A stretch of 64,000 nucleotides of DNA from Rhodobiaceae bacterium (GCA_018660505.1 JABJKE010000012.1:1-64000), one strand, 5' to 3'. Shown: positions 37,666 to 49,204, counted from the stretch's first letter. The notes: generated by a model from the letters alone, not told the origin. Translations and numbers: made by a program.

Positions 37666-39363
37666 ATGGCTACAGGGATTAGCGCAAATAAGCTGGAGTT
37701 GCTGCAAATTGCCGACGCGGTCGCGCGTGAAAAAGGCATTGAGGTCGAGATTGTTTTATCGGCGATGGCAGATGCGATCGAGAAAGCCGCCAAAGCACGC
37801 TATGGCCAAGAAAATGATATTCGCGTCGACATCGACCCGAAGACCGGCGAGACAAAATTGCTGCGCGCCGTGCAAGTGGTCGAATTGGTAGAAAATGACG
37901 ATACGCAAATCTCGCTTCCGGTCGCCCAGCGCGATAATCCAGAAGCCAAAATTGGCGATGAAGTAATCGACGAATTGCCGCCGGTTGAATTTGGCCGTAT
38001 CGCCACCCAAGCTGCCAAACAAGTGATTGTGCAGCGGGTGCGCGAAGCCGAGCGCGAGCGTCAATACGAAGAGTTTAAAGACCGCGTGGGCGAGATTATC
38101 AATGGTCTGGTGAAACGGGTCGAATATGGCAATGTGGTGATGGACTTGGGCCGTGGCGAAGCCGTGGTGCGCCGCGATAATCTAATTCCCCGCGAAGTGT
38201 TCCGCCCCGGCGATCGCATTCGCGCCTATATTCAAAATGTGCGCCGCGAACAGCGCGGCCCGCAGATTATTCTGTCGCGTAACGACCCAGCTTTCATGTC
38301 GAAACTTTTCATGCAGGAAGTGCCGGAGATTTATGACGGCGTTATCGAAGTGCGTGCGGTGGCGCGCGATGCGGGTAGCCGCGCTAAAATTGGCGTGATT
38401 TCAAATGACCCAGGCATTGACCCTGTGGGCGCTTGCGTGGGTATGCGCGGCAGCCGTGTGCAGGCCGTGGTCAATGAGCTGCAAGGCGAGAAAGTGGATA
38501 TTATTCCTTGGTCGCCAGACCCTGCCGCTTTCATTGTGAACGCGCTGGCCCCAGCTGAAGTGACCAAAGTGGTGTTGGACGAAGACGTGCAGCGCATTGA
38601 AGTTGTGGTGCCGGATGAGCAATTGAGCTTGGCCATTGGGCGTCGGGGCCAAAATGTACGCCTCGCCTCGCAGCTGACCGGTTGGGATATTGATATTATG
38701 ACCGAAGCGCAAGAGAGCGAGCGTCGTCAGGCCGAATTTGCCGAACGCACCGCCTTGTTCATGTTGGCTTTGGATGTCGATGAGATGATTGCTCAATTGC
38801 TGGCGTCGGAAGGGTTCTCGAGCGTTGAAGAAGTGGCCTATGTGCCAGCCGAAGAGATTACTTATATCGAAGGCTTTGACGAGGAAACGGCAGAAGAAAT
38901 TCAAAACCGGGCGCGCGATCATTTGGACCGCGAGAATGAGAAGCTGGACGCGCAGCGCAAAGAAATGGGCGTTGGCGATGATTTGGCCGCCATGGAAGGC
39001 ATGACGCCCGCCATGTTGGTGCGCTTTGGCGAGAACGATATTAAATCGCTGGAAGATTTTGCGGGCTGTGTAACCGATGATTTAACTGGTTGGTTTGAGA
39101 CGGTGGAGCGTCGTCGGGTGCGCCAAGATGGCATTCTCGATGGGTTTGATGTTTCGCCAGAAGAAGCCGAGGGCCTGATTATGGCGGCGCGGGTTTTGGC
39201 TGGTTGGATTACGCAAGAAGAGCTAGACCAGCAGCGTGCCGAGGAAGCGGCCCGCGTGGCGGCTGAGCTGGCGGCGCAAGAGGCGTTGGAAAACCCGACC
39301 CCGGAAGCCGATGAGGTGCCAGACCCATTTGCCCCCGTCGCTTCGGCGCCGCGTGCGGAATAG
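37666..39363 (+). CDS. nusA: Transcription termination/antitermination protein NusA
   Basis: NusA binds RNA polymerase and nascent RNA and controls pausing, termination and rRNA antitermination. The 565-residue protein has the RNAP-binding N-terminal domain ([23 protein letters not shown]), an S1 domain ([22 protein letters not shown]), two KH domains ([35 protein letters not shown]) and C-terminal HhH-type acidic repeats from about residue 350. The ATG at 37666 lies at proper distance from TAGGAG. The ATG at 37660 is too close to it. Confidence 0.97.
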   Translation: MATGISANKLELLQIADAVAREKGIEVEIVLSAMADAIEKAAKARYGQENDIRVDIDPKTGETKLLRAVQVVELVENDDTQISLPVAQRDNPEAKIGDEVIDELPPVEFGRIATQAAKQVIVQRVREAERERQYEEFKDRVGEIINGLVKRVEYGNVVMDLGRGEAVVRRDNLIPREVFRPGDRIRAYIQNVRREQRGPQIILSRNDPAFMSKLFMQEVPEIYDGVIEVRAVARDAGSRAKIGVISNDPGIDPVGACVGMRGSRVQAVVNELQGEKVDIIPWSPDPAAFIVNALAPAEVTKVVLDEDVQRIEVVVPDEQLSLAIGRRGQNVRLASQLTGWDIDIMTEAQESERRQAEFAERTALFMLALDVDEMIAQLLASEGFSSVEEVAYVPAEEITYIEGFDEETAEEIQNRARDHLDRENEKLDAQRKEMGVGDDLAAMEGMTPAMLVRFGENDIKSLEDFAGCVTDDLTGWFETVERRRVRQDGILDGFDVSPEEAEGLIMAARVLAGWITQEELDQQRAEEAARVAAELAAQEALENPTPEADEVPDPFAPVASAPRAE

Positions 39364-39378
39364 GCTTGAGCTGAGATT

Positions 39379-39993
39379 ATGGGGGGGCTTCAAACCTGCC
39401 AGATAAGTGGCAAAGAGGCTGATAGCGCGGATATGTTGCGCTTTGTTATCTCGCCAGATGGCGAGCTGACCCCAGATTTAGGGCAAAAATTGCCCGGCGA
39501 GAGTATTTGGCTGGCCAATCAGCGCGACCTTGTGGCGCCTTTGGTTGCCAAATATGCCAGCCAGGCGCCAGCTACGGAAGCGGCGACCGAAGGGGCAAAA
39601 GCCGGCTTGGAAAGCCTAGAGATTAGGCTGGAGAGATTGATGCGCCAACAAGCGCATGGGGTTTTGGGCTTGATGCGCAAGTCAGGGGCGATTGTGATGG
39701 GCTTCATGAAAGTGGAGGCCGCGCTAAAAAAGGGGCAGATTGTGTTGCTTTTTGCCGCGCATGATGGCGCCGAAAATGGTCGTCAGTCCATGGCGCAAAA
39801 GGCCCGGGCGACGAACACAAGAATATGCGCTTTATTTAGCGCAGATGAATTGGGCATGGCCTTTGGCCGTGAAAATGTGATACATGCAGGGCTTACCGAT
39901 GCACGTTGGTTGGCCCGTATCGATAAAGAAACCATGCGATTGGCGACTTTTTTGGGCGACCAATTGGGCATGGATAGGAGTGAGACCGAATGA
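39379..39993 (+). CDS. YlxR/DUF448 RNA-binding protein with L7Ae-like C-terminal domain
   Basis: The 204-residue protein has the alphaproteobacterial two-domain form: a YlxR-like N-terminal domain (about residues 5-60; [21 protein letters not shown]) and an L7Ae/S12e-like domain (about 75-185; [28 protein letters not shown]). The YlxR domain looks altered. The usual R-x-C start is QTC, and the GRG-x-W/Y-V motif is GESIWL, so positively charged residues thought to contact RNA are missing. It overlaps infB (ATGA). The role, probably linked to nucleoid or ribosome assembly, is not firmly known. Confidence 0.85.
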   Translation: MGGLQTCQISGKEADSADMLRFVISPDGELTPDLGQKLPGESIWLANQRDLVAPLVAKYASQAPATEAATEGAKAGLESLEIRLERLMRQQAHGVLGLMRKSGAIVMGFMKVEAALKKGQIVLLFAAHDGAENGRQSMAQKARATNTRICALFSADELGMAFGRENVIHAGLTDARWLARIDKETMRLATFLGDQLGMDRSETE

Positions 39994-42524
39994 GCGACGC
40001 GAAAACAGGTGATGACGCCCCCAAAGAGGATGCCCCTCAGGACGGCGAAGCCAAACGCGGCAAGACCATGTCTTTGAAACGGACAGTGGAAAGCGGGCAA
40101 GTGCGCCAGAGCTTTTCGCATGGCCGTTCCAAATCTGTTTTGGTTGAAAAACGCCGTAAGCGTGTTGTCAAACCAGGGCAAGAAGAACCCCAAGCGGCAC
40201 CGGCTGCGGATGCGCCGGCCCCTGCGCCAGCCCCAACCCCAGCGGCCCCAAGTGCGCCCGCCATGCCCGATGGTCTGTCGAAAGCCGAGCAAGACAAACG
40301 TCTCGCCGCTGTGGCAGAAGCCAAAGTGCGGGCCGTCGAAGAAGCCAAACAAGCCGAGATTGACGCCGCGCGTCGCGCCGAAGAAGACGCCGAACGCGCC
40401 GCCGAACGCGCTGTCTTGGATGCCGAGGCGGCCAAACAAGCCGAAGCTAATTCGCGCAAAGCCAAAAAAGGCGATGTGGTTGACCCCGTCGATGCCCCGC
40501 CTGCCGAACCCGCTTTGGTGCCGCGGGCCACAAAACAAGCGCCGGCCGTTGCCAGCGCCGAAGACAAAAAACGGGCGGAAGAAAAACGCCGCACCGCCAC
40601 CCCAGACAAGCGGGCCGGCGAGCGCCGCCGCCGGACGGGCAAATTAACCATTAATGATGCCCTCAACGATGAAGAGCGGGTCCGCTCCTTGGCCTCCATG
40701 CGGCGTCGTCGCGAGCGTGAAAAACGCCAAGCCAATAATTCGGGCGATGGTGAAAAAGTAGCGCGCATGGTGCAATTGCCAGACACAATTAGCATTCAAG
40801 AGCTGGCCAATCGGATGGCAGAACGCGCCGTCGATGTGATTAAAGTGCTGATGCAGCAAGGCATTATGGCGCAAATCAATGATGTGATTGACGCCGATAC
40901 CGCCCAAATTGTGGCCGAAGATTTAGGCCACCAAGTCAAACGCGTTTCGGAAAGCGATGTCGAAGACTCGATTGTCATGGCCGATGATGACGACGATGAT
41001 AAAGTCGCTCGCCCCCCTGTGGTGACCGTTATGGGCCATGTGGACCATGGTAAAACCTCGCTTCTCGATGCGCTGCGCAAAGCCAAAGTGGCCGATGGCG
41101 AAGCGGGCGGCATCACGCAACATATTGGCGCCTATCAGACCCAAACCAGCGCTGGGGAAACCATCACTTTTATCGATACGCCGGGCCATGCGGCCTTTAC
41201 GGCGATGCGCGCGCGCGGTGCCAAAGTAACCGATTTGGTTATTCTCGTGGTGGCTGGCGACGATGGCGTTATGCCGCAAACGGTAGAGGCGATTAACCAT
41301 GCCAAAGCGGCCCAAGCGCCGATGATTGTCGCCATCAATAAAATGGATAAGCCAGAGGCGGATGCCAATCGGGTGAAAAACGACTTGCTGCAGCATGAAA
41401 TCATTTCCGAAGAAATGGGCGGCGATACGCAGATGATTGAAGTCTCGGCGCAAACCGGAAACGGTCTGGATGATTTGCTGGAAGCGGTGGCGTTACAAGC
41501 CGAGCTGATGGAATTGAAAGCCAAGGCCAACCGCGCGGCCGAAGGCATTGTGATTGAAGCCAAACTCGACAAAGGCCGCGGTGCAGTGGCCACAGTGCTA
41601 GTGCAACGCGGCACGTTGAATGTCGGCGATATTTTTGTCGTGGGCCAAGAATCGGGTCGCGTTCGCGCGCTCATCGATGACAAAGGCCAGCAGATTAAAA
41701 TTGCGGGTCCATCGTCTCCGGTCGAAGTTTTGGGCGCTGGCGGCGTTCCGGGCGCGGGCGAAATTTTCACTGTTGTTGAAAACGAAGCGGATGCGCGTGA
41801 AGTGGCGGAATATCGCTCTCGCAAAGCGCGTCAGAAATCGAGCGATATTGCCCCGCGTGCGGCCTCTCTGGATCAAATGATGAACCAGCTGGAGACGCAA
41901 GAACGCGCTGAGATTGCCATTGTCGTCAAAGGCGATGTGCAAGGCTCGGTGGAAGCGATTGCCCAAGCGGCTGCCAAACTGGGCACCGATGAAGTGTCGG
42001 CGCGGGTGATTCATACAGGCGTCGGGGGCATTACCGAAAGCGATATTACGCTGGCGGCCGCCTCGCGGGCCGTGGTGTTTGGCTTTAACACGCGGGCCAA
42101 TGGCCAGGCGCGCAGCATGGCCGAGGCAGAAGGTATCGAAATTCGCTATTACAATGTGATTTACGATTTGGTCGATGATTTGAAAGCCGCTATGGCGGGC
42201 ATGTTGTCGCCAGAGCTTCGCGAAACAGCGCTTGGCACGGCGGAAGTCTTGGAAGTGTTTAAAGTCGGCAAAGCAGATAAAGCGGCTGGCGGACTGGTTG
42301 GCACGGGGCTTGTGCGCCGTGGTGCGAAAGTGCGCCTCATCCGCGATGATATTGTTATTCACGAGGGTGAGTTGTCGTCGCTGCGTCGCTTTAAAGACGA
42401 AGTCAAAGAAGTTCAGTCGGGGCAAGAATGTGGTATGGCCTTTGAGAATTACAAAGACTTGAAACCTGGCGATATCATTGAGTGCTATGAGGTCGAAGAA
42501 ATCGCCCGCACGTTAGATAGCTAA
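39990..42524 (+). CDS. infB: Translation initiation factor IF-2
   Basis: IF-2 is the GTPase that places initiator tRNA on the ribosome. The 844-residue protein has a long Ala/Glu/Lys/Arg-rich N-terminal region, then the IF2_N domain ([29 protein letters not shown]). The G domain has G1 [12 protein letters not shown] at about residue 349, G3 DTPGHAAF and G4 NKMDKPEA. Domains II to IV follow, ending [18 protein letters not shown]. It starts inside the ylxR stop. Length and layout are typical for alphaproteobacteria. Confidence 0.98.
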   Translation: MSDAKTGDDAPKEDAPQDGEAKRGKTMSLKRTVESGQVRQSFSHGRSKSVLVEKRRKRVVKPGQEEPQAAPAADAPAPAPAPTPAAPSAPAMPDGLSKAEQDKRLAAVAEAKVRAVEEAKQAEIDAARRAEEDAERAAERAVLDAEAAKQAEANSRKAKKGDVVDPVDAPPAEPALVPRATKQAPAVASAEDKKRAEEKRRTATPDKRAGERRRRTGKLTINDALNDEERVRSLASMRRRREREKRQANNSGDGEKVARMVQLPDTISIQELANRMAERAVDVIKVLMQQGIMAQINDVIDADTAQIVAEDLGHQVKRVSESDVEDSIVMADDDDDDKVARPPVVTVMGHVDHGKTSLLDALRKAKVADGEAGGITQHIGAYQTQTSAGETITFIDTPGHAAFTAMRARGAKVTDLVILVVAGDDGVMPQTVEAINHAKAAQAPMIVAINKMDKPEADANRVKNDLLQHEIISEEMGGDTQMIEVSAQTGNGLDDLLEAVALQAELMELKAKANRAAEGIVIEAKLDKGRGAVATVLVQRGTLNVGDIFVVGQESGRVRALIDDKGQQIKIAGPSSPVEVLGAGGVPGAGEIFTVVENEADAREVAEYRSRKARQKSSDIAPRAASLDQMMNQLETQERAEIAIVVKGDVQGSVEAIAQAAAKLGTDEVSARVIHTGVGGITESDITLAAASRAVVFGFNTRANGQARSMAEAEGIEIRYYNVIYDLVDDLKAAMAGMLSPELRETALGTAEVLEVFKVGKADKAAGGLVGTGLVRRGAKVRLIRDDIVIHEGELSSLRRFKDEVKEVQSGQECGMAFENYKDLKPGDIIECYEVEEIARTLDS

Positions 42525-42543
42525 GCTTAACGCTTTTACAACT

Positions 42544-42960
42544 ATGGCTGAAAAAAACAATATTGCCGGCAAACCCCCCTCGCAGCGTCAGTTGCGGGTT
42601 GGGGAAATGCTGCGCCATCGCTTGAGCGAGGTGCTGCATGGTGCCGATTTTGAAGCCAAGGTTTTGAAAAAAGCCAATATCACCGTCACCGAAGTGCGCA
42701 TCAGCCCAGATTTGCGCCATGCCACCGCCTATATTATGCCGTTGGGCGGCGCGCATATTGAAAAAATCGTGACTTTGTTGAACGAGGAAGTGCCTCGGCT
42801 CAAGAAAATCTCGCTTTCGGGATTGCATTTGAAATATACGCCTGATTTTAAATTTGCCGCCGATAAGAGCTTTGACCAAGCGGCGGCTATGGACGAGCTT
42901 TTATCATCGGAGCGCGTGGCTGGCGATATCGCGGATTTAGAGACGCCAGACGGCGCCTAG
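42544..42960 (+). CDS. rbfA: Ribosome-binding factor RbfA
   Basis: RbfA is a KH-fold protein needed for late 30S maturation and cold adaptation. The 138-residue product starts with a short polar arm, then SQRQLRVGEMLRHRLSEVLHGADF, VTEVRISPDLRHATAYIMPLGG and LKKISLSGLHLKYTPDFKFAADKSFDQA, all standard blocks. It lies between infB and truB with short gaps, as in most proteobacteria. Confidence 0.95.
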   Translation: MAEKNNIAGKPPSQRQLRVGEMLRHRLSEVLHGADFEAKVLKKANITVTEVRISPDLRHATAYIMPLGGAHIEKIVTLLNEEVPRLKKISLSGLHLKYTPDFKFAADKSFDQAAAMDELLSSERVAGDIADLETPDGA

Positions 42961-42986
42961 AGTTTTTGCATAATAGGGGCTGCGCT

Positions 42987-43898
42987 TTGGCACGACGTAA
43001 AAAAGGCCGGAAGATTTCAGGCTGGATCAATTTAGACAAACCCTATGAATTAGGCTCGACGCCCGCCGTCTCGCGGGTGCGTTGGTTGTTTCATGCGCAA
43101 AAAGCGGGTCATGCTGGCACGCTCGACCCTTTGGCGACCGGGGTTTTGCCGATTGCTCTGGGCGAGGCCACCAAAACCGTTTCTTTTATGCAAGAAGCGG
43201 CCAAGACCTATCGTGTCAGCATTGGGCTTGGCGTGGCCACCACCACGGATGACATAGAAGGCGAGCCGCTGGAGACCAGCCCGCATCGGCCCGAAACGCA
43301 AGAGATTAAAGCCGCTTTGGCTTCCTTCATCGGCGACATTGAGCAGGTGCCGCCGCAATTCTCGGCCATTCGCAAAGATGGTGTGCGCGCTTATACCAAG
43401 GCGCGGGCGGGCGAATTGGTGGAGCTGGAGGCGCGCCGCGTGCGCATCGACCATATTCGGTTTTTGCGTCGGGTCGATGAAGACCATTTCACCCTCGAGG
43501 TAGATTGCGGCAAAGGGGTTTATATTCGCTCTTTGGCGCGCGATTTAGCCGCCCAACTTGGCACCCGCGGCCATGTTACCAAATTGCGCCGAACGCGGGT
43601 TGGCCCGTTTGAGGAAAAATCTGCTTTAGGGCTGGATAAATTAACCAATCTGGGCCATAGTGCGCCCGATTTGGCGGCTCTGGATGCTTGCCTGTTACCC
43701 CTTACGACCGCGCTGGACGACATCCCGGCGGTGGCCATTCGCGGTGACGAGGCATCCCGCATACAGCAGGGGCAAGCTATATCACCGCAAGGGTTGGCGT
43801 TTAAGGGGTCGGTGCTTCTCACACATGAGGGGCTTCCTATCGCCATCGCGCACCAAGATGGGGAAACCCTAAAGCCGTTGCGGGTGTTTAACCTCTAG
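42987..43898 (+). CDS. truB: tRNA pseudouridine(55) synthase TruB
   Basis: TruB converts U55 in the T loop of tRNA to pseudouridine. The 303-residue product has the catalytic Asp47 in [24 protein letters not shown], and then [21 protein letters not shown] and [20 protein letters not shown] place the start at TTG 42987 because it gives [19 protein letters not shown], the usual alphaproteobacterial N terminus, and has AGGGG eight bases before. A TTG at 42966 is possible but worse. The stop codon runs into the first hairpin of the rpsO leader. Confidence 0.95.
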   Translation: MARRKKGRKISGWINLDKPYELGSTPAVSRVRWLFHAQKAGHAGTLDPLATGVLPIALGEATKTVSFMQEAAKTYRVSIGLGVATTTDDIEGEPLETSPHRPETQEIKAALASFIGDIEQVPPQFSAIRKDGVRAYTKARAGELVELEARRVRIDHIRFLRRVDEDHFTLEVDCGKGVYIRSLARDLAAQLGTRGHVTKLRRTRVGPFEEKSALGLDKLTNLGHSAPDLAALDACLLPLTTALDDIPAVAIRGDEASRIQQGQAISPQGLAFKGSVLLTHEGLPIAIAHQDGETLKPLRVFNL

Positions 43899-43932
43899 AA
43901 CCCAAAAGGTTCGCATCGAGACCGCAAGGTCT
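43898..43932 (+). promoter_or_regulatory. Two-hairpin leader of rpsO (candidate S15 autoregulatory site)
   Basis: GAACC/GGTTC (43898-43902 and 43908-43912, loop CAAAA) is followed by AGACC/GGTCT (43919-43923 and 43928-43932) closed by a GCAA tetraloop. UUUUA comes next, then an AAAGGAG ribosome site. The tandem short hairpins just before the ribosome site resemble S15-binding leaders, but this is inference. Confidence 0.4.
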
Positions 43933-43950
43933 TTTATAAAGGAGAGTGCG

Positions 43951-44220
43951 ATGTCGATTACTGCCGAGCGCAAAGACGCGCTGATTAAAGAATATGCAAC
44001 CGTCGCTGGCGACACTGGGTCACCAGAAGTGCAAGTTGCCATTCTGTCTGAACGGATTAACAATCTTACCGAACATTTTCAAACCCACGCCAAGGATAAT
44101 CATTCGCGTCGCGGTCTGTTGAAAATGGTAAGCCAACGCCGTCGCTTGCTTGACTATGTTAAGGGTCGCGATGTTGAGCGCTATAAGAGCCTCATTGAGC
44201 GTCTGGGCCTGCGTCGTTAA
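43951..44220 (+). CDS. rpsO: 30S ribosomal protein S15
   Basis: S15 binds the central domain of 16S rRNA early in 30S assembly. The 89-residue product is full length and shows the conserved block [45 protein letters not shown] split over its helices, ending [10 protein letters not shown]. It has a strong AAAGGAG site and a structured leader. A strong intrinsic terminator follows 13 bases after the stop, separating it partly from pnp. Confidence 0.99.
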   Translation: MSITAERKDALIKEYATVAGDTGSPEVQVAILSERINNLTEHFQTHAKDNHSRRGLLKMVSQRRRLLDYVKGRDVERYKSLIERLGLRR

Positions 44221-44233
44221 TTTGCGTAAATTT

Positions 44234-44267
44234 AAAAACCGGCCTTTGTTTGAAAAGGCCGGTTTTT
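44234..44267 (+). terminator. Intrinsic terminator after rpsO
   Basis: A perfect 14-bp stem: AAAAACCGGCCTTT (44234-44247) and AAAGGCCGGTTTTT (44254-44267) with a six-base loop, ending in five T. It probably ends most rpsO transcripts; some read-through into pnp is likely, as in other rpsO-pnp operons. Confidence 0.85.
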
Positions 44268-44272
44268 CATTT

Positions 44273-44413
44273 CTGTCATCAAGGCCTGACAGACCTTTTT
44301 CTGACATGAGGTCAGAAAAAACAGAGGAAAGAGAACCGGCCTTGGTTCTGGTTCTCGATTGAAGCTGCTCCTTTCAAGGGAAAGGGGCTTTGGCAAAGTG
44401 AGCTGAAACAGCT
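44273..44413 (+). other. Structured rpsO-pnp intercistronic leader with five hairpins
   Basis: Five stem-loops lie in a row: CTGTCA/TGACAG (44273-44292), a perfect 10-bp stem TTTTTCTGAC/GTCAGAAAAA (44296-44320), GAGAACC/GGTTCTC (44331-44356), CCTTTC/GAAAGG (44370-44385), and AGCTG/CAGCT (44401-44413). Long stems here are candidate RNase III sites for PNPase autocontrol, by analogy with E. coli rpsO-pnp. Confidence 0.55.
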
Positions 44414-44436
44414 GCTTGCCGTGATAGGAAGAACGT

Positions 44437-46557
44437 ATGTTTGATATTACTCGTGAAGAAATTGAATGGGGTGGGCGCACGCTGACCCTCGAAACTGGCC
44501 GTGTTGCCCGTCAAGCGGACGGCGCGGTTCTGGCCACGTATGGGGAAACCTCGGTGCTGGCCACTGTGGTTGGCGATCGCAGCCCGAAGCCGGGTCTCGA
44601 CTTTTTCCCACTAACTGTGAATTACCAAGAAAAAGCCTATGCCGCCGGTAAAGTGCCTGGCGGTTATTTTAAGCGCGAAGGACGTCCAAGCGAAAAAGAG
44701 ACCCTGATTTGTCGTCTCATTGACCGCCCCATTCGCCCGCTTTTTGTGAAAGGCTTTAAAAACGAAACCCAAGTCATCGCCACTGTGATGAGCCATGACC
44801 TTGAAAACGACGCCGATATTGTTGCCATGGTGGCGGTATCTGCCGCGCTGACCATTTCGGGTCTGCCGTTCCAAGGCCCCATTGGCGCCGCGCGTGTTGG
44901 CTTTATCGATGGCGAATATGTGCTCAACCCAACCTTGGATCAAATGGCGGATACCTCGCTTGATCTCATTGTGGCGGGCACAGATGACGCCGTGTTGATG
45001 GTGGAATCGCAAGCCGATGAATTGGCTGAAGACGTGATGCTCGGTGCCGTGATGTTTGGTCACCGTGAGTTCCAACCGGTTATCGACGCGTGTATTCGCA
45101 TGGGCGAGAAAGCCGCGAAAGCGCCTCGCGATGTGGTTATCCCAGACGATAGCGCTTTGAAAGCCAGCGTGGCGGGCATTGCCAAAGACGGCCTTGTGGC
45201 TGCCTATGGCGAAGCCGACAAGCAGGTTCGCCAAAGTGCCATTGCTGCGTTGAAAGACACGGTCTATGCCGATTTGGTCGCTGACGATGCCAGCCCCGAT
45301 GAGCGCAATGCGGTCTCGGGCGCGTTTAAATCTTTGGAAAGCGATATCGTCCGTGGCGATATTCTGGACACAGAAAAACGTATTGATGGTCGCGGTCTTG
45401 CCGATGTGCGCGCGATTGTCTCGGAAGCCGGCGTCTTGCCTCGCACCCATGGCTCGGCTTTGTTTACGCGCGGCGAAACGCAAGCCCTCGTCGTGGCCAC
45501 TTTGGGCACTGGCGATGATGAACAATTCGTCGATGCGCTGGAAGGCACCTATCGCGAAAACTTCATGCTGCATTATAATTTCCCCCCATACTCGGTGGGC
45601 GAAACCGGACGGGTTGGCTTTACGGGCCGTCGCGAAATCGGTCATGGCAAGCTCGCTTGGCGCGCTTTGAAAGCCATGTTGCCAAGCAAAGAAGAGTTTC
45701 CTTACACATTGCGTCTTGTGTCGGAAGTGACAGAAAGCAACGGCTCGTCTTCCATGGCGACGGTTTGTGGTGCGTCGCTGGCGATGATGGATGCGGGCGT
45801 TCCGTTGAAAAAACCCGTGGCGGGGATTGCCATGGGTCTGATTAAAGAAGGCGAGCGTTTCGCGGTTCTTTCTGACATTCTCGGCGACGAAGACCATCTG
45901 GGGGACATGGACTTTAAAGTGGCGGGTACCAAAGATGGTATTACGTCGCTGCAAATGGACATTAAAATCACCGGCATTACCGAAGAGATTATGCAAGTGG
46001 CTCTCGACCAAGCCAAGGGCGGGCGCACGCATATTCTCGACGAAATGGCGAAATCTCTGACCGAAGCCCGCGACGAGATGGGCGAATATGCTCCCAAGAT
46101 TGAAACCATTCAGGTGCCACAAGATAAAATCCGTGAAGTGATTGGTACCGGCGGGAAGATTATTCGCGAGATTGTGGAAACCTCGGGTGCCAAAATCGAT
46201 ATTGGCGACGACGGCCTGATTAAAGTGGCCTCTGCGGATGCCGCGGCCATCAAGTCGGCGCTGGACCAAATCAACTCGATTGTTGCCGAGCCAGAAGAGG
46301 GCGTCATCTATGAAGGCACGGTTGTGAAAACCATGGACTTCGGCGCTTTCGTCAACTTCTTCGGCAAGCGCGATGGTCTGGTGCATATTTCGCAACTGGC
46401 CGACAAACGCGTCGAGAACACAACCGATGTCGTGAAAGAAGGCGACACGGTGAAAGTGAAATTGATGGGCTTTGACGATCGCGGCAAGGTTCGCCTGTCG
46501 ATGAAAGTCGTCGACCAAGAAACCGGGGAAGACCTGGAAAACAAAGACGCTGAGTAA
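44437..46557 (+). CDS. pnp: Polyribonucleotide nucleotidyltransferase (PNPase)
   Basis: PNPase degrades mRNA 3'-5' using phosphate and is the exonuclease of the degradosome. The 706-residue protein has two RNase PH-like domains ([41 protein letters not shown]; second core [17 protein letters not shown] block [19 protein letters not shown] and [17 protein letters not shown]). Its KH domain includes [12 protein letters not shown], and its S1 domain includes [28 protein letters not shown]. Length is typical. Transcription probably comes from both rpsO read-through and an internal promoter. A bidirectional terminator follows. Confidence 0.98.
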   Translation: MFDITREEIEWGGRTLTLETGRVARQADGAVLATYGETSVLATVVGDRSPKPGLDFFPLTVNYQEKAYAAGKVPGGYFKREGRPSEKETLICRLIDRPIRPLFVKGFKNETQVIATVMSHDLENDADIVAMVAVSAALTISGLPFQGPIGAARVGFIDGEYVLNPTLDQMADTSLDLIVAGTDDAVLMVESQADELAEDVMLGAVMFGHREFQPVIDACIRMGEKAAKAPRDVVIPDDSALKASVAGIAKDGLVAAYGEADKQVRQSAIAALKDTVYADLVADDASPDERNAVSGAFKSLESDIVRGDILDTEKRIDGRGLADVRAIVSEAGVLPRTHGSALFTRGETQALVVATLGTGDDEQFVDALEGTYRENFMLHYNFPPYSVGETGRVGFTGRREIGHGKLAWRALKAMLPSKEEFPYTLRLVSEVTESNGSSSMATVCGASLAMMDAGVPLKKPVAGIAMGLIKEGERFAVLSDILGDEDHLGDMDFKVAGTKDGITSLQMDIKITGITEEIMQVALDQAKGGRTHILDEMAKSLTEARDEMGEYAPKIETIQVPQDKIREVIGTGGKIIREIVETSGAKIDIGDDGLIKVASADAAAIKSALDQINSIVAEPEEGVIYEGTVVKTMDFGAFVNFFGKRDGLVHISQLADKRVENTTDVVKEGDTVKVKLMGFDDRGKVRLSMKVVDQETGEDLENKDAE

Positions 46558-46576
46558 GCTTCTGTTTTAAAAATAC

Positions 46577-46614
46577 AAACCGCCGCGGGGATTTCCTCGC
46601 GGCGGTTTTTCTTT
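46577..46614 (+). terminator. Intrinsic terminator between pnp and fabB
   Basis: AAACCGCCGCG (46577-46587) pairs with CGCGGCGGTTT (46598-46608), with a further G-C extension into the loop, then five T and CTTT. Because the A-rich 5' flank is a T-rich tail on the other strand, it may also serve the convergent fabB gene. Confidence 0.85.
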
Positions 46615-46636
46615 ATCCAGAATCAGAAAATCGCGG

Positions 46637-47848
<1,212 letters not shown>

Positions 47849-47890
47849 AATCATATCCTTAAGTTTATAGGGGTCGGTTTGACACCGAGG

Positions 47891-48403
47891 TTACATTTGT
47901 TCGGGCGTAAACAAGCCAACACGCAGGCCGTCGGCCGTATAAATCATTTTATCGTCGGCATAGAGGCGGGCTTCGCCAATACCCATGGTGAGGCGGCCGG
48001 TCATCACCCGTTTCAGGTCGACTTCATAGCGGACTAATTTTACATCGGGCATCACTTGGCCGGTAAATTTCACGGTTCCGGCTCCCAGCGCGCGGCCGCG
48101 CCCAGGATTGCCCAGCCAGCCGAGGTGAAAGCCGATCAGCTGCCACATGGCATCGAGCCCCAAGCAGCCAGGCATAACCGGATCGGTTTTAAAATGACAA
48201 TCGAAGAACCAAAGGTCGGGTTTGACGTCCAACTCGGCTTTTATTTCGCCTTTGCCATGCGCGCCGCCTTCATCTGAAATATGCGTGATGCGATCGAACA
48301 TCAGCATGGGCGGAGACGGAAGACGGGCGTTGCCATCGCCAAACAACTCGCCATTGGCGCACGCAATCAACTCTTCGTACGAATAGGAATTCTGTTTGGT
48401 CAT
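47891..48403 (-). CDS. fabA: 3-hydroxydecanoyl-[acyl-carrier-protein] dehydratase/isomerase
   Basis: FabA dehydrates 3-hydroxydecanoyl-ACP and isomerises the product to the cis-3 form, starting unsaturated fatty acid synthesis. The 170-residue protein has the hotdog active site: His in [17 protein letters not shown] and Asp in [15 protein letters not shown], equivalent to His70 and Asp84 of E. coli. The N terminus has [13 protein letters not shown]. It is the first gene of fabA-fabB and divergent from irr. The 193-base gap between them contains the irr promoter and a small GGCG/CGCC inverted repeat. Confidence 0.97.
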   Translation of the reverse strand: MTKQNSYSYEELIACANGELFGDGNARLPSPPMLMFDRITHISDEGGAHGKGEIKAELDVKPDLWFFDCHFKTDPVMPGCLGLDAMWQLIGFHLGWLGNPGRGRALGAGTVKFTGQVMPDVKLVRYEVDLKRVMTGRLTMGIGEARLYADDKMIYTADGLRVGLFTPEQM

Positions 48404-48498
48404 GCTTTATCTCCCTTAAATCAAGTGACGAAACTATCACTTTTTGGGACTGTATCCTAATGTTAATGGCGGTTTTTTCGCCGCCTTTGGGAAGCCGC

Positions 48499-48544
48499 TT
48501 GACAGTCGGGGGGCGAGTGTTTATTTTTTGGAATGATTTTAACT
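48499..48544 (+). promoter_or_regulatory. irr promoter overlapped by a degenerate Irr-box
   Basis: TTGACA (48499-48504), a 17-base spacer and TATTTT (48522-48527) form a good promoter. The stretch at 48526-48544 (TTTTGGAATGATTTTAACT) matches the perfect palindrome at 49079-49097 at 14 of 19 positions and covers the -10 and start site, where a repressor would act. The box assignment is inference. Confidence 0.45.
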
Positions 48545-48596
48545 AACAAAAACTTTTACGCACAAAAACTATGTCGAAGAGAAAAGGCAGCGACCG

Positions 48597-49022
48597 ATGC
48601 GCGACGGTGGTAGGAATGATGAAAGGCAAGCGGCCATTGTCGCTAAGCTGAAGTCTGCGGGCTTGCGGACCACGCGCCCGCGCGTGGCTTTGGCGCATTT
48701 GCTTTTTGGTCAAGGCGACCGCCATATTACCGCCGAGGCCCTGCACAGCGAAGCCCGCGCCGCCGGCCTGAGCATTAGCCAAGCCACGATTTACAACACG
48801 CTCAACCAATTTCACGAAGCGGGTATTTTGCGCGAAGTGCAAGTCGAGAAAGCGCGGAGTTATTTCGATACGAATATTTCGGACCACCATCACTTCTATG
48901 TTGAAGGCGAAGGTCGCCTGATTGATATTGAGCAAAATGCCATCTCGGTCGATAAGCTGCCCAGCAGCCCAGAAGGGTTTCGCGTCACTGGCGTGGATGT
49001 TGTCATTCGGCTGACGAAATAA
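48597..49022 (+). CDS. irr: Iron response regulator Irr (Fur family)
   Basis: Irr is the heme/iron-status regulator of alphaproteobacteria and acts under iron limitation. The 141-residue product is a Fur-family protein with the HTH region RTTRPRVALAHLLFG and SISQATIYNTLNQFHEAGILREV. Its His-rich segment ISDHHHFYVEGEGRLIDIE has His97-His98-His99, typical of Irr. There is no Cys in the protein, so the Cys-Pro heme regulatory motif of Bradyrhizobium Irr is absent. It is divergent from fabA-fabB, a conserved neighbourhood, and immediately upstream of the rubrerythrin cassette that carries a candidate Irr box. Confidence 0.93.
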   Translation: MRDGGRNDERQAAIVAKLKSAGLRTTRPRVALAHLLFGQGDRHITAEALHSEARAAGLSISQATIYNTLNQFHEAGILREVQVEKARSYFDTNISDHHHFYVEGEGRLIDIEQNAISVDKLPSSPEGFRVTGVDVVIRLTK

Positions 49023-49076
49023 AACCTTTCCGTCTCGTCTCGCCCCGTCCCACCTATCCAATTTAATCACAATATT

Positions 49077-49099
49077 TATTTTAGAATTATTCTAAAATA
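49077..49099 (+). promoter_or_regulatory. Perfect Irr-box (ICE-like) palindrome before rubrerythrin
   Basis: The core TTTTAGAATTATTCTAAAA (49079-49097) is a perfect inverted repeat with eight-base arms and a TTA spacer. With one extra T-A and one A-T pair on each side it spans 23 bases. It fits the TTTAGAA..TTCTAAA pattern described for Irr in alphaproteobacteria and ends one base before the -35 element. Confidence 0.75.
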
Positions 49100-49100
49100 C

Positions 49101-49129
49101 TTGACAGGATTTCTGCCGCTTCCTAGTCT
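49101..49129 (+). promoter_or_regulatory. Promoter of the rubrerythrin cassette
   Basis: TTGACA (49101-49106), a 17-base spacer and TAGTCT (49124-49129). The leader of about 70 bases includes CAGAT/ATCTG (49144-49159) and an AGAGGAGA ribosome site. Confidence 0.6.
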
Positions 49130-49204
49130 GATGGTTAGGTAGACAGATCTATCTATCTGAAGGCGGGAAAATGCTTCTCGTCACATGCAAAGAGGAGACG
49201 TTTC

